Source: Spartinivicinus poritis (GTDB lineage Bacteria > Pseudomonadota > Gammaproteobacteria > Pseudomonadales > Zooshikellaceae). Taken from it: 39,998 nucleotides of DNA. Each line of letters begins with the position of its first letter. The first letter of the stretch is position 1. Location: positions 1 through 39,998 of the forward strand of contig NZ_JAPMOU010000046.1 in assembly GCF_028858535.1 (NCBI RefSeq), in the 5' to 3' direction. Made by a program: the position numbers and the translations under genes. This document shows, one piece after another, positions 9,323 through 17,609 of the stretch. The notes below the pieces were generated by a model. That model was given only the letters and a program-made list of their open reading frames with translations. It made no database searches and had not been told where the DNA came from.

Positions 9323-10703
9323 AGTCGTTTATCTTACTCCAAAAGCTGCGTTTTCTACCATGCAATTCTTGTAAGGTTTGATAATATTGTTCAGCCGTTT
9401 CTAACGACTGATAATTTTTAATTTGGTTATCTAGTTCAATTAATTTTTTCATATAGCGAGCTGCATGGCTATAAGCCTTACTGCGTGCATTATCGAGAAT
9501 ATCATTGGCTAATACACGATAACAGGCAACTACTGCTAATAAGCAATTTTGTTTTTCAAATACTTTTACATAATCGGTTAAACGACTATAGAAGGTACGT
9601 GCCAGTTCATCGAGCCGAGATAGAATAAGATTTTGTGCCTTTTCATATTGCTTTAAATAAAGTAACTTATCCACAGCAATATAAAGGGTTTGACATTGTT
9701 CTGCTTCATCAACCGCTTTAGCTAAAACTAACTGCTTTTCTTCTTCGTGTAACAACTCTATTAATTCATTAAGTGCTTCAGCAGTTTGTGTGGTTTGATA
9801 AATTTTTTCCCTCACTTCTCTCAGTTTGGGTTTATCGTTCATTAACTCAAACACTTTATTTAATAACTGCAGGCGAGTCAGCTCATCTGTCTGCCATGGG
9901 CTATCAAGCCATTTAAGCGCTTTTTGGGGCTGATTGAACAGTACATACTGTTCAACAATGCTTTTAATTTGCAGAGAGTTTGGCATAGCAGAGAGTAATA
10001 AAGTAGCGTGCTCGTACAGCTCTGGGTCGGCCAAAGCCTCTGCTACCTGGTGTAGCTTGCTTGAGAGCTTGATTAGCTCAAAAGTTGGCCTTGAAGCAGT
10101 ATTGCCTGTACCCTCTTTTTTTAGCTGTTGACGTATTTCATTTTCATAACGCCAGGCTAACTGTTGGAGCTGTTGCTCATTTAATAGCGCGTTAGCGTTT
10201 GGTAATAAAGCATCTAACACTCCATAGTCTTCTTGAGCAACTAAGTCATAGATTTTAGTTAGCCAATCGATACTCTCATTGCCCCAGGCTTTAGCTGCTT
10301 TAAGCCATAAGACATTAGCACGCAGAAACTCTCCGCCTACCACACCACCAGAGTCATCAACACGGTTCATGACAGAGCCATGAATGAATAGCAACAAATC
10401 AGTTAGCTCAAAGGCATTTTTGGGGCTGTAAGGAAGGATTATTTGTTCAATATCATCTATAAGCGCTGCGAGTCTAGTAGCCAGCTGAAAACTTTCTCCA
10501 TACTCAATAAAGCGACGACCACGCTTAATTGACTGGATCTGGCTCTTAACTTGTCGGGTAAGCCCCTCAGGGTTTGAGCGTAAGGCTAGAGATTCTATTC
10601 TTAGGTCTAATGCCCGGTCTTCCCCAAGTAAACTGATGACAAAATCTGCCAGCTCTGCTGCATTAAGCTGTTTTAGCTGGGCTATCAGCTGTTCCTTTTT
10701 CAT
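9321..10703 (-). CDS. Helical protein of unknown function, possibly DUF6880-like
   Basis: A 460-aa soluble protein that is almost entirely predicted helix, rich in Leu, Gln and Glu, with no signal peptide or membrane segment. The segments RGRRFIEYGESFQLATRL (about residues 81-98) and RVDDSGGVVGGEFL (about 133-146) resemble the IDDSDG-type motif I associate with DUF6880 proteins, often linked to SWIM-type zinc-finger proteins. The rest looks like TPR or alpha-solenoid repeats. It stands alone on the minus strand. The function is unknown and the family name is tentative. Confidence 0.7.
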   Translation of the reverse strand: MKKEQLIAQLKQLNAAELADFVISLLGEDRALDLRIESLALRSNPEGLTRQVKSQIQSIKRGRRFIEYGESFQLATRLAALIDDIEQIILPYSPKNAFELTDLLLFIHGSVMNRVDDSGGVVGGEFLRANVLWLKAAKAWGNESIDWLTKIYDLVAQEDYGVLDALLPNANALLNEQQLQQLAWRYENEIRQQLKKEGTGNTASRPTFELIKLSSKLHQVAEALADPELYEHATLLLSAMPNSLQIKSIVEQYVLFNQPQKALKWLDSPWQTDELTRLQLLNKVFELMNDKPKLREVREKIYQTTQTAEALNELIELLHEEEKQLVLAKAVDEAEQCQTLYIAVDKLLYLKQYEKAQNLILSRLDELARTFYSRLTDYVKVFEKQNCLLAVVACYRVLANDILDNARSKAYSHAARYMKKLIELDNQIKNYQSLETAEQYYQTLQELHGRKRSFWSKIND

Positions 10704-10899
10704 GGGTGTACTCTATGTTTGGTGTACGCTTTTATTGATGACTCCTAAACTTCGAGTTATATGATACCTCACTGTTTCAGAATAAAAAGAAGCTAGCGCT
10801 GATAGTGGGCTTGAGACTGGTCACGATTTCTCCACCTTTATTTTTGGTAATACGTGTTAGTTTGATAGAGGTGGCAAAATAAGGTGAGTAATAAACGAT

Positions 10900-11250
10900 T
10901 TATTCAATATATAAACGCAAGGATAATAAAACCCCAATTAAAACAAAAATACAGGAAACTATTGCTGTTAAGTTAAAATTAGTGTCGATAGCAATCAGGA
11001 TAATCGCAACTGACTGAGAGCTTAGGATTAATAACAGCCTAAAGTCAGCTACTTGGTCAAAACGTTGTTGGCTCAGTGTGGTTTGAAGCAAGTACATACC
11101 AAAAAAGCCAACTAATGTTGTCAATGTGATAATTGACCCTGCCAGCAAAAATTTGCCTTGATCCATCAGCTGGCTGCCAATAGGAACTCCCCATAAGTAG
11201 TGTGGCGACCATATTAAGGCCGCCAACACTAAAACGACTAGATACAGCAT
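10900..11250 (-). CDS. Small four-helix membrane protein
   Basis: A 116-aa protein with about four hydrophobic segments (around residues 1-14, 34-56, 70-85 and 90-113), consistent with an inner-membrane protein. I do not recognise the family. Its start overlaps the stop of the upstream cupin gene as TAATG, so the two are probably translationally coupled. The pair lies opposite a LysR regulator across a short intergenic space. Confidence 0.65.
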   Translation of the reverse strand: MLYLVVLVLAALIWSPHYLWGVPIGSQLMDQGKFLLAGSIITLTTLVGFFGMYLLQTTLSQQRFDQVADFRLLLILSSQSVAIILIAIDTNFNLTAIVSCIFVLIGVLLSLRLYIE

Positions 11251-11564
11251 TAGTTTTCCTCAAACCAAAACTCAATTTCTTCTGTATCTTCAATAAATCT
11301 TGCAGAGTGCATTTGGTGTTTTTTGACATGATACCAATCACCAGGCCCATACTCTTGCTCTTGCCCATTAATAGTCAGATATAGCTTGCCCCGGGTGATA
11401 ATGCCGTAATTATCAGTGTCATGATCATGAGGCTCAATTTCTGTACCAGCGGGATACATAGCAAATAGTACATCGCACCCTTCAGCTGCAAGACGGAAGG
11501 CATCAAATCGACTGGTAAATGGTTCAAGCTGTTGAATTTTTGAGGGAAAGAGGATTTTTTTCAT
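11250..11564 (-). CDS. Cupin domain protein
   Basis: A 104-aa single-domain cupin. The metal-binding segment EPHDHDTDNYGIITRGKLYL (about residues 43-62) matches cupin motif 1, and GPGDWYHVKKHQMHSARF supplies the motif 2 region. Small cupins of this type are sugar or quercetin-type dioxygenase relatives or metal-dependent sensors, and the substrate cannot be read from sequence. It is first in a two-gene unit with the membrane protein (TAATG overlap) and divergent from the LysR gene, which suggests LysR control. Confidence 0.8.
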   Translation of the reverse strand: MKKILFPSKIQQLEPFTSRFDAFRLAAEGCDVLFAMYPAGTEIEPHDHDTDNYGIITRGKLYLTINGQEQEYGPGDWYHVKKHQMHSARFIEDTEEIEFWFEEN

Positions 11565-11588
11565 TAGAGTATCTCTGAGCTAAACACT

Positions 11589-11603
11589 TTTAGTTAGACT
11601 AAA
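11589..11603. promoter_or_regulatory. Candidate LysR operator
   Basis: TTTAGT-TAG-ACTAAA is a perfect dyad. It lies in the 99-bp space between the divergent cupin and LysR genes, with another partial ACTAAAA half site 3' of it. LysR proteins bind such interrupted dyads between divergent genes, and the assignment is positional. Confidence 0.45.
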
Positions 11604-11663
11604 CGACTAAAAATGAATTATAAATAGTAAAAACTGAAACAACTTCTTTCATATTTGAATATC

Positions 11664-12533
11664 ATGAATTGGGATGAGCTACGATTTTTTCTTGCTGTCG
11701 CTAATTTAGGTACTCTCAGCGCTGCAGCTCGTGCATTGCAGGTATCACAAGCGACGGTTTGGCGTAAAATATACAGCTTAGAACAGATGCTAAACGTGCG
11801 TTTGTTTGATGCTAGCCGGTCTGGCTATACTATGACAGCAGCAGGACTCCAGCTTATTCCTTTGGCGGAGCAGATGGCACTAACTGCCTCAGAAATTAAG
11901 GTTGCTGTTCAAGAAGGTGCTGAGTTGACAGGTTCTGTTCGCTTATCTGCCCCCGAGATTTTAGCTACTCAATTAGTGACAGAAATTATATGCCCGTTGA
12001 ATAAAGCGCACCCTTCGCTTAACGTAGAGCTTTTTACGGCCAGTCCTCTCGCATCTTTGGTGGCACGTGATACAGACATAGCCATTTTGGTCAATAAAAG
12101 CACTCAAGAACATCATGTATGCCTTGCCGAATACACACTGCCATTCGCTCTCTATGGAACATCTGAGTATTTAGCACAAAAAAAACAGCATCATATTATT
12201 GGGCTGCAGGATCACCTTTTGATTGATTTTGAAGAAAGTGGTGAACACCTTTCCCCTTCAGGCTGGTATAAAAAGTCTGCTGGAATGATTCGGGTATTTC
12301 GTAGCAATAGCCCAAATGCACGCTTAACCGCAGCAAAAAATAATATGGGATTAGCTCTATTACCTTGTTGTTATGTAAAAAAAGAAAAAGGTTTAGTTAA
12401 AGTAATAAATGAAAAAGAGATAGGCGAATTAACAGTTTACCTTTATTTAAATAAGAAAAGGGAGCGCTTGCCCTATGTTGTTGAACTGAGGCAACGTTTA
12501 AAAGTCAACTTACGACGTTTGTTGTTGGGGTAG
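11664..12533 (+). CDS. LysR family transcriptional regulator
   Basis: A 289-aa LysR-type regulator. The N-terminal winged helix-turn-helix (ELRFFLAVANLGTLSAAARAL, then VSQATVWRKIYSLEQML) is followed by a substrate-binding-like effector domain (TGSVRLSAPEIL onwards). The ATG at 11664 fits the family start (MNWDELRFFLAV), and a TTG at 11655 is an alternative. It is divergent from the cupin/membrane-protein pair, its probable target. The effector is unknown. Confidence 0.88.
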   Translation: MNWDELRFFLAVANLGTLSAAARALQVSQATVWRKIYSLEQMLNVRLFDASRSGYTMTAAGLQLIPLAEQMALTASEIKVAVQEGAELTGSVRLSAPEILATQLVTEIICPLNKAHPSLNVELFTASPLASLVARDTDIAILVNKSTQEHHVCLAEYTLPFALYGTSEYLAQKKQHHIIGLQDHLLIDFEESGEHLSPSGWYKKSAGMIRVFRSNSPNARLTAAKNNMGLALLPCCYVKKEKGLVKVINEKEIGELTVYLYLNKKRERLPYVVELRQRLKVNLRRLLLG

Positions 12534-12574
12534 CTATACTGGTTGCCTTGAATTGTAACCGTAATTTCTGTGTT

Positions 12575-13018
12575 TTATTGCTTTCTATCCAATATCACAG
12601 GCCCACTACCTTCCTTAGCCAATTTGTCATCTTCATTGTAAATTGGACAGTTTTTCATCGATAAACATCCGCAGCCAATACAACCTGTTAACGAATCCCG
12701 AAGTCGCTCAAGGTAGGCAATGCGTGCATTGATATCATCTCGCCAGCTGGTTGATAGTAACTGCCAATCTTCGGTTGTTGGAGTTCGGCTATCTGGCAAA
12801 GTAGCAAAGGCTTCTTTTATAGACGCCAAGCTAATTCCCATTTTTTGGGCTGCTTTTATCACCGATATTCTACGCAGAACATCAGGCTTGTAACGCCTTT
12901 GATTTCCAGCATTGCGCCAGCTACGGATTAACCCTTTCTCTTCATAAAAATGTAACGTACTAACCTTAACCCCGCATCGTTTGGCAACTTTTCCAACGCT
13001 CCAAGTCGCTTGTTCCAT
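12575..13018 (-). CDS. soxR: Redox-sensitive transcriptional activator SoxR
   Basis: A 147-aa MerR-family regulator with the SoxR [2Fe-2S] ligands Cys113, Cys116, Cys118 and Cys124 in CIGCGCLSMKNCPIYN. The N-terminal MerR helix-turn-helix (SVGKVAKRCGVKVSTLHFYEEKGLI) binds DNA and a coiled-coil dimerisation helix follows. Oxidation of the cluster by redox-cycling compounds triggers transcription. A consensus SoxR box lies upstream between soxR and the divergent VOC/FMN-reductase genes. No soxS is seen nearby, so this SoxR probably activates those two genes directly, as described for non-enteric SoxR regulons. Confidence 0.95.
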   Translation of the reverse strand: MEQATWSVGKVAKRCGVKVSTLHFYEEKGLIRSWRNAGNQRRYKPDVLRRISVIKAAQKMGISLASIKEAFATLPDSRTPTTEDWQLLSTSWRDDINARIAYLERLRDSLTGCIGCGCLSMKNCPIYNEDDKLAKEGSGPVILDRKQ

Positions 13019-13058
13019 AGATCCTCCAAACTTTTTTTAAGGATAGTGAAAAAAACAC

Positions 13059-13089
13059 TTTACCTCAAGTTAAGTTGAGGTTTTATCCT
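13059..13089 (+). promoter_or_regulatory. SoxR box within a 19-bp-spacer promoter
   Basis: CCTCAAGTTAAGTTGAGG at 13063-13080 matches the E. coli soxS operator at all but one position. It lies between a -35-like TTTACC (13059-13064) and a -10-like TATCCT (13084-13089), a 19-bp spacer. The overlong spacer is the signature of MerR/SoxR-activated promoters. It points towards the VOC gene. Confidence 0.9.
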
Positions 13090-13119
13090 GGAGCCACAAA
13101 ACTCAAAGGAGAAAAGAGT

Positions 13120-13536
13120 ATGTATATTGAACATGTAAACTTGGTTGTAGCTGACATCCCTGAAGTATTAACTTTTTATCAAGCAGCGTTTCCCCATTGG
13201 AAAGTTCGTACGGAGGGTAGCAGCCATTGGAGTGGCAAGCCTCGTAATTGGATACATTTTGGTGATGATTATTACTACATTGCATTTAGCGATCATGGTG
13301 AAGGGAAAAACAGGGACTTAGATGGATATCAAGTTGGTCTCGCTCATTTTGCTTATGTCACCAATAATATCGAGGCGACCATTGATCGTCTCAAAAGTGC
13401 CGGTTTTGAAATCTACAAAGATGGTGCAGAAGAGCCTTACCGCAAGAATGTGTATTTTCTCGATCCTGCAGGTTATGAAGTGGAGTTTGTTGAATATTTA
13501 AGTGATATTCCAGAAGAAAGAAACCTAACAAGTTAA
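13120..13536 (+). CDS. VOC/glyoxalase-fold protein
   Basis: A 138-aa vicinal-oxygen-chelate protein (MYIEHVNLVVADIPEVLTFY at the start, YFLDPAGYEVEFVEYL near the end). The fold is shared by glyoxalases, dioxygenases and antibiotic-resistance proteins. The putative metal ligands are His5 and the glutamate in YEVEFVEY. The ATG at 13120 has an AAAGGAGA ribosome site. It is the first gene under the SoxR box, followed 56 bp later by an FMN reductase, so a role in handling redox-active compounds is likely. The substrate is not known. Confidence 0.85.
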   Translation: MYIEHVNLVVADIPEVLTFYQAAFPHWKVRTEGSSHWSGKPRNWIHFGDDYYYIAFSDHGEGKNRDLDGYQVGLAHFAYVTNNIEATIDRLKSAGFEIYKDGAEEPYRKNVYFLDPAGYEVEFVEYLSDIPEERNLTS

Positions 13537-13592
13537 TCCCTTCACTTTGGTTCTAGTACTATTAAGTGTAGTACTTTCAAAAAGGAGAGCAC

Positions 13593-14156
13593 ATGAAAGT
13601 TTTAGCATTTGCTGCAAGTAATAATAAAAACTCGATTAACCAACGGCTGGCGTTGTATACAGCCGGACTGATTGAAAATGCTGAAGTAGAAACACTGGAC
13701 ATTAATGATTACGAAATGCCAATCTTCAGTGCTGCAAGAGAAGAGCAGTTGGGGCAACCCAAAGAGGCTATAACATTTTTCAACAAACTTGCTGAAGCGG
13801 ATGCTATTATCATTTCATTTGCTGAACATAACGGTACCTTTACGGCTGCTTTCAAAAACCTGTACGACTGGACTTCTCGAATCAATAAAGCCATATTTGG
13901 TAATAAGCCTGCCCTTTTTCTTGCTACTTCACCGGGGCCTGGTGGGGCAAAAAGTGTTTTGGTTACAGCTGAAAAGTCAGCTTCATTTATGGGGGCTGAT
14001 GTTAAAGGTAGTGTCTCTATTCCAAGTTTTTTTGAAAATTTTGATACTGAAAGTAATTGCCTTATTAATCCAGTATTTAAAACCAAAATAAAACAAGCTG
14101 TAGACCAGCTGGTTGATGCGACTATCTCTGATCAAATGTCAGCTAATGCATATTAG
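13593..14156 (+). CDS. NADPH-dependent FMN reductase-like flavoprotein
   Basis: A 187-aa flavodoxin-fold reductase of the NADPH-dependent FMN reductase family. The N-terminal phosphate-binding loop (FAASNNKNSINQRL) and FAEHNGTFTAAFKNLYDW match the FMN-binding SxxSxN and PEYNGSxPGxLKNAIDW positions of the family. GPGGAKSVL is also conserved. AAAGGAG sits 7 bases before the ATG. It is second in the presumed SoxR-activated pair. Reduction of quinones, chromate or azo compounds is typical of relatives, and the exact substrate is unknown. Confidence 0.88.
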   Translation: MKVLAFAASNNKNSINQRLALYTAGLIENAEVETLDINDYEMPIFSAAREEQLGQPKEAITFFNKLAEADAIIISFAEHNGTFTAAFKNLYDWTSRINKAIFGNKPALFLATSPGPGGAKSVLVTAEKSASFMGADVKGSVSIPSFFENFDTESNCLINPVFKTKIKQAVDQLVDATISDQMSANAY

Positions 14157-14199
14157 CAATGTGCTCTTGGTAAGAGAATATTTTAACTGTTACACATCT

Positions 14200-14245
14200 G
14201 ACTAGGAGCTATTGGTCATATTTATATAAACAATAGCTCCTAGTC
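14200..14245. terminator. Long perfect inverted repeat between convergent genes
   Basis: GACTAGGAGCTATTG (14200-14214) and CAATAGCTCCTAGTC (14231-14245) pair over 15 bp with a 16-nt AT-rich loop. It lies between the FMN reductase and the convergent monooxygenase-like gene and probably terminates both. It lacks a clear T tract, so it might instead be a small foldback element. Confidence 0.55.
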
Positions 14246-14277
14246 AACTGTACTATTAGTTTTTATATATCCTGACT

Positions 14278-14589
14278 TTAGGATATATTACTCTTACCAT
14301 AATCACGAATAACGTCTGCCACTCGTAATCTATAATTATTAAATAAGTAGTTTTTACCTTTTTCTTGGGCTATCCGATGCTCATTTTTGTTTTTCCAGGC
14401 CTTAGCCGATTGTTCGTCTTCCCAGAATGATAAGGAAAGAAAGCGGTTTGGGTCGGATAGGCTATTAAAACGCTCTACTGAAATAAACCCCTCCATATCG
14501 ACCAGACTGGCTTTTAGATTATTTGCAATAGAAAAATACTCTGCTTTTTCTTCACATCTTAGTTCTATCTCAAAAATAACTGCTATCAT
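14278..14589 (-). CDS. Antibiotic biosynthesis monooxygenase-type (ABM) protein
   Basis: A 103-aa ferredoxin-like fold protein. [30 protein letters not shown] and [17 protein letters not shown] are typical of ABM-domain proteins, which include cofactor-free monooxygenases and stress-response proteins. Its start overlaps the stop of the upstream NIPSNAP gene by 4 bp (ATGA), so the two are coupled. Control by the divergent ArsR regulator is likely from position. The substrate is unknown. Confidence 0.8.
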   Translation of the reverse strand: MIAVIFEIELRCEEKAEYFSIANNLKASLVDMEGFISVERFNSLSDPNRFLSLSFWEDEQSAKAWKNKNEHRIAQEKGKNYLFNNYRLRVADVIRDYGKSNIS

Positions 14590-14924
14590 AAACTGGCCTT
14601 TGCTAGTTGGTGATAAGTTTCAGGTATAATTTTTAAGAAGCTGCGTTTTTCTGAAATAATAAATTTTTCTTGCTGAGCAAATTTAAAGTTTGCTTTTCCC
14701 TTATTATCTTCTTTGAGTATGGCTCTATATTTTTCGTAATCTGCCAGGTTATTGAAAGTTATCAGGCCATATGCAATGTCATTAGTACCTTCATGTGGTA
14801 AGAAATAACCGACAAGTTCTCCTCCACAACTAGGTATTATCTCGCTCCAGTTTTGGGCATATTTTTGAAATTTATCGATTTTGAATGGGTCTATTTTATA
14901 TTCAATAAAACAGGTGATGCTCAT
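14586..14924 (-). CDS. NIPSNAP family protein
   Basis: A 112-aa protein with the NIPSNAP ferredoxin-like fold ([54 protein letters not shown]). Family members are small and of unclear biochemical role, often encoded beside ABM proteins and ArsR regulators as here. It is the first gene of the pair, overlapping the ABM gene by 4 bp. Confidence 0.85.
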   Translation of the reverse strand: MSITCFIEYKIDPFKIDKFQKYAQNWSEIIPSCGGELVGYFLPHEGTNDIAYGLITFNNLADYEKYRAILKEDNKGKANFKFAQQEKFIISEKRSFLKIIPETYHQLAKASL

Positions 14925-15011
14925 TGGCGTTATTTCCTCTTGGTTTTTCAGGTAGTCTAAAGAGTAAATAATTGCTTTGCTTCGATAAGCATCGAACTAT
15001 AGTCTTCCTTT

Positions 15012-15025
15012 TGAGTATATACTCA
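15012..15025. promoter_or_regulatory. Candidate ArsR-family operator
   Basis: TGAGTATATACTCA is a perfect 14-bp palindrome lying between the NIPSNAP gene and the ArsR-type gene. A second dyad (TTCGAT-AAGC-ATCGAA) is at 14981-14996. ArsR-family repressors bind short AT-rich dyads in such positions. Assignment is by position only. Confidence 0.4.
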
Positions 15026-15045
15026 TGACAAAGGCAATACTGAGG

Positions 15046-15317
15046 TTAAGGGCACCTCTATTAATTGTTTATGGTCTCTGCGCAAACTGAAGGAGTCTTG
15101 AACAAGACGGCTTGCGCAGTGTAAGGCTGGTTGCCTTTCCAAGCAAGCCAACACAGTGCAAGAGCCCTTCAGGCAGCGTCTTTTAGGGCCTTCTGGTAAG
15201 CCCGTACTTGGTGTTGTTGGTTTTCGACAGGTCACCAGCATGCCTTCAAAGCAACGCCTTGATTACGAATTTACCAGAAGGCCAGAGATAGCAAACAATT
15301 ATTAGAGGTACCCTTAA
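15046..15317. mobile_element. 264-bp IS5-like MITE with TTAA target duplication
   Basis: The element occupies 15050-15313, flanked by TTAA at 15046-15049 and 15314-15317. Counting the TTAA, the terminal inverted repeats run about 35 bp with about 6 mismatches (element ends GGGCACCTCTA on the left, GGGTACCTCTA on the right strand). A 4-bp YTAR target duplication is characteristic of the IS5 group. There is no transposase. A related 103-bp end is present at 34809-34911. The right end abuts the ATG of the ArsR gene, and its AGAGGT appears to act as that gene's ribosome site. Confidence 0.8.
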
Positions 15318-16021
15318 TGGAACCTGATATTTCATTTATAGCCAGCCTGATAGGTGATTCTGCTCGTGCTCGAATGCTGACTGCGCTTATGGGAGGAAAG
15401 GCATTAACTGCTACAGAGCTGTCCATAGAGGCTGATGTAACTCCCCAAACAGCCAGTAGTCACTTATCTAAATTAGTGGAAGGCAAACTTGTTGTGGTGA
15501 GAAAGCAGGGTTGGCATAAATACTTTCAATTACAAGGTGTAGAGGTCGCAGCGCTTTTAGAGCAGTTGCTAAATATCTCATCAATAAACCTGTATTCAAC
15601 GATAAGTACTGGTCCCAGCGACAACAGGCTAAGAAATGCGCGTGTCTGCTATGATCATTTAGCAGGTGAGCTTGGTGTTATGTTTTATGACTCGTTACTA
15701 GCTAATAACAAAATCACTGAAAATAACTATGAAGCCTCATTAACTGCTGGTGGGAGAGCATTCTTCGGTAGCCTAGGAGTGAATTTTAACCAGCTTGATA
15801 AAGCCAAACGTCCTTTATGTAAATCTTGCCTTGACTGGAGCGAGCGGCGTAATCATTTGGCGGGAAGTATAGGACAATGGGTGTTGACTGACATTTTTAG
15901 CAAAGGTTGGGCAATTAAAGACCTAGATACAAGAGCTGTCCAGTTTACACAACATGGCTTGAAGCAGTTTTGTAAGTTATACAGAATGCCTTTTACTCCA
16001 AGCCAAAAAGCGTTAGTTTGA
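15317..16021 (+). CDS. ArsR-family winged-helix regulator
   Basis: A 234-aa regulator. The ArsR-type helix-turn-helix occupies about residues 5-75 (LIGDSARARMLTALMGG, ELSIEADVTPQTASSHLSKLVEG). The C-terminal 150 residues are an extra domain with a CKSCLDWSERRNHLAG motif, as in long ArsR regulators adjacent to NIPSNAP/ABM genes. The A of its ATG is the last base of a TTAA duplication, and the only good ribosome site (AGAGGT, 7 bases upstream) belongs to the inserted MITE. It probably represses the divergent NIPSNAP/ABM pair. Confidence 0.88.
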   Translation: MEPDISFIASLIGDSARARMLTALMGGKALTATELSIEADVTPQTASSHLSKLVEGKLVVVRKQGWHKYFQLQGVEVAALLEQLLNISSINLYSTISTGPSDNRLRNARVCYDHLAGELGVMFYDSLLANNKITENNYEASLTAGGRAFFGSLGVNFNQLDKAKRPLCKSCLDWSERRNHLAGSIGQWVLTDIFSKGWAIKDLDTRAVQFTQHGLKQFCKLYRMPFTPSQKALV

Positions 16022-16327
16022 AGTTAACGATTTTCTCATTTCAACAAATGAAGCTTTGTCTTTATACTCATCCTTTACTTGTTCTAGCCAGTCAGCTTCT
16101 CTGGGGATCTCTTTACCCGTCAGCTCGTAGCCTTTTTTATGATAATAACTGATCAATTTGTCAGCATATTTAACCACTAAAATATGCATTTGGTCATACC
16201 CTTTTTGCTGAGCATCTGTTTCGACTTTGTTTATAAGCTTATCTGCTAGCTTTTTATCTCGGTAGCTGCCATTGAATTTAACTGTAAGTTTATTTATCGA
16301 AAATTTCTTAGTGATGAAGTGTACTTT
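16013..16327 (-). pseudogene. GNAT acetyltransferase remnant
   Basis: On the minus strand an open frame without a start reads FSINKLTVKFNGSYRDKKLADKLI, KGYDQMHILVVKYADKLISYY, KKGYELTGKEIPREADWLE and ends SFVEMRKSL. This is the C-terminal two thirds of a GNAT N-acetyltransferase. The acetyl-CoA loop (normally R-G-x-G-x-G/A) reads RDKKLAD and looks degraded. An in-frame TAG precedes it and no N-terminal part is found upstream. It overlaps the end of the ArsR gene in the convergent direction. Confidence 0.6.
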
Positions 16328-16329
16328 CT

Positions 16330-16642
16330 ACTTATAAGACGTATATTGTCACATTTTTAAAACTGATTTTAATTGTTTAATATAGCCTCAAGTTGTTGTG
16401 CAGAAAGTATCTTAAAAATACGATAAATGATGATGTTGTAAGTGATTATGGTTATTGGTAATTTGAAATTATTTGATTATTTTATGAAGCTATTTATTAA
16501 TAGCTGTGATCATATAACCTAATGAGTTTTACATGGCTTTTCAGCACAAGCATATTTATACAAATGTGAGCTAAGTTTAGACTCAGTTCCACTGCAATTT
16601 TTTACAAGCCTTGTACTATCTAAAGGGATATACTTCCTTTAG
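16330..16642. other. Intergenic stretch, no gene seen
   Basis: About 310 AT-rich bases between the GNAT remnant and the AraC gene. I see no convincing ORF, RNA gene or repeat. The 3' part presumably contains the AraC promoter. Confidence 0.5.
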
Positions 16643-16678
16643 ATGTGCTTATCAATTAATGATGATGAAGGCAGGTGG

Positions 16679-17497
16679 ATGAAGGCGGATGAGGTTAAAC
16701 GTTGGCAGTTGGAGTCCTGTGAAGGGCTAAATCTTAGCGTAGCCCGCTATGTAAGGTTTCAGTTTCAGCGCCACTTTCATCTTGATTATCACATCGGTGT
16801 GGTCCAGCAAGGTTGCCAATGCTTTTTTCATCGTGGCAACAGCTATAACCTGGCTCCTGGTCAGGTATCCATTATCAATCCAGATGAGTCCCATGATGGC
16901 CATAGCCTGGAAGAACAAGGCTATCAGGTGAGAGTATTAGCCATTAGCCCGGCACTTATGCAAACCTGGATAGATGACATAACAGATAAACCAGGAAACC
17001 TACCCTTTTTCACTGAGCCAAGTGTTCTTGAGCCTGCATTATTCAAAAAAGTTTTAGAGCTACATCATCTTATGGAGTCTGGTGGTGCTGCACTAGCGAT
17101 TGATGGAGAGTTACTAGCCTGTATTGCTGGTTTGCTTCACTATCAAGGAAAGCCGTCTTTTAGTTTAACTTCACCTGCATTAAGTAAACAACAGCTCAGT
17201 TTGATTAAAGAATATTTAGTAGCCAATATTGACGATAAAATTCACTTGCAAATACTGGCTGATTTATTAGGGTTAAGTCGTTTTCAGTTTTTGCGTCAAT
17301 TTAAGCAGGCGATGCACATAACTCCCCATGCATATCTGAAATGCTTGAGGCTTGAGCATAGTTTGAAATTATTGCAAAAAGGCCATACTATCTGTGAGGC
17401 AGCTCAAGCTGTTGGTTTTTACGATCAAAGTCATTTTAATCGTGCTTTTAAGCAATCCTTTGGTGTTGCCCCTTCCCTTTTGCTGAAATCACTATAA
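16679..17497 (+). CDS. AraC family transcriptional regulator
   Basis: A 272-aa regulator with an N-terminal cupin-like sensing domain (RHFHLDYHIGVVQQGCQCFFH, LAPGQVSIINPDESHDG) and a C-terminal AraC double helix-turn-helix (LQILADLLGLSRFQFLRQFKQ, AAQAVGFYDQSHFNRAFKQSFG). The ATG at 16679 is chosen because it begins the conserved part and follows GAAGGCAGG. An in-frame ATG at 16643 lacks a ribosome site. It is followed by a LysE-type exporter on the same strand, the usual target of this AraC subgroup. Confidence 0.87.
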   Translation: MKADEVKRWQLESCEGLNLSVARYVRFQFQRHFHLDYHIGVVQQGCQCFFHRGNSYNLAPGQVSIINPDESHDGHSLEEQGYQVRVLAISPALMQTWIDDITDKPGNLPFFTEPSVLEPALFKKVLELHHLMESGGAALAIDGELLACIAGLLHYQGKPSFSLTSPALSKQQLSLIKEYLVANIDDKIHLQILADLLGLSRFQFLRQFKQAMHITPHAYLKCLRLEHSLKLLQKGHTICEAAQAVGFYDQSHFNRAFKQSFGVAPSLLLKSL

Positions 17498-17609
17498 TAA
17501 AAAAGTAGCTCCAAAAACAGCCTCTGCAATAATTTACAATTCCTTCAGTTATTGTTTTCTTAAAATGGACTTTATTAGAAGTACCCATAAGTACAAGGTG
17601 GGAAAGTAA

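Noticed and set aside
15023-15241. 72-aa minus-strand ORF
   Set aside because: It lies almost wholly within the MITE, has no ribosome site and shows no recognisable similarity.
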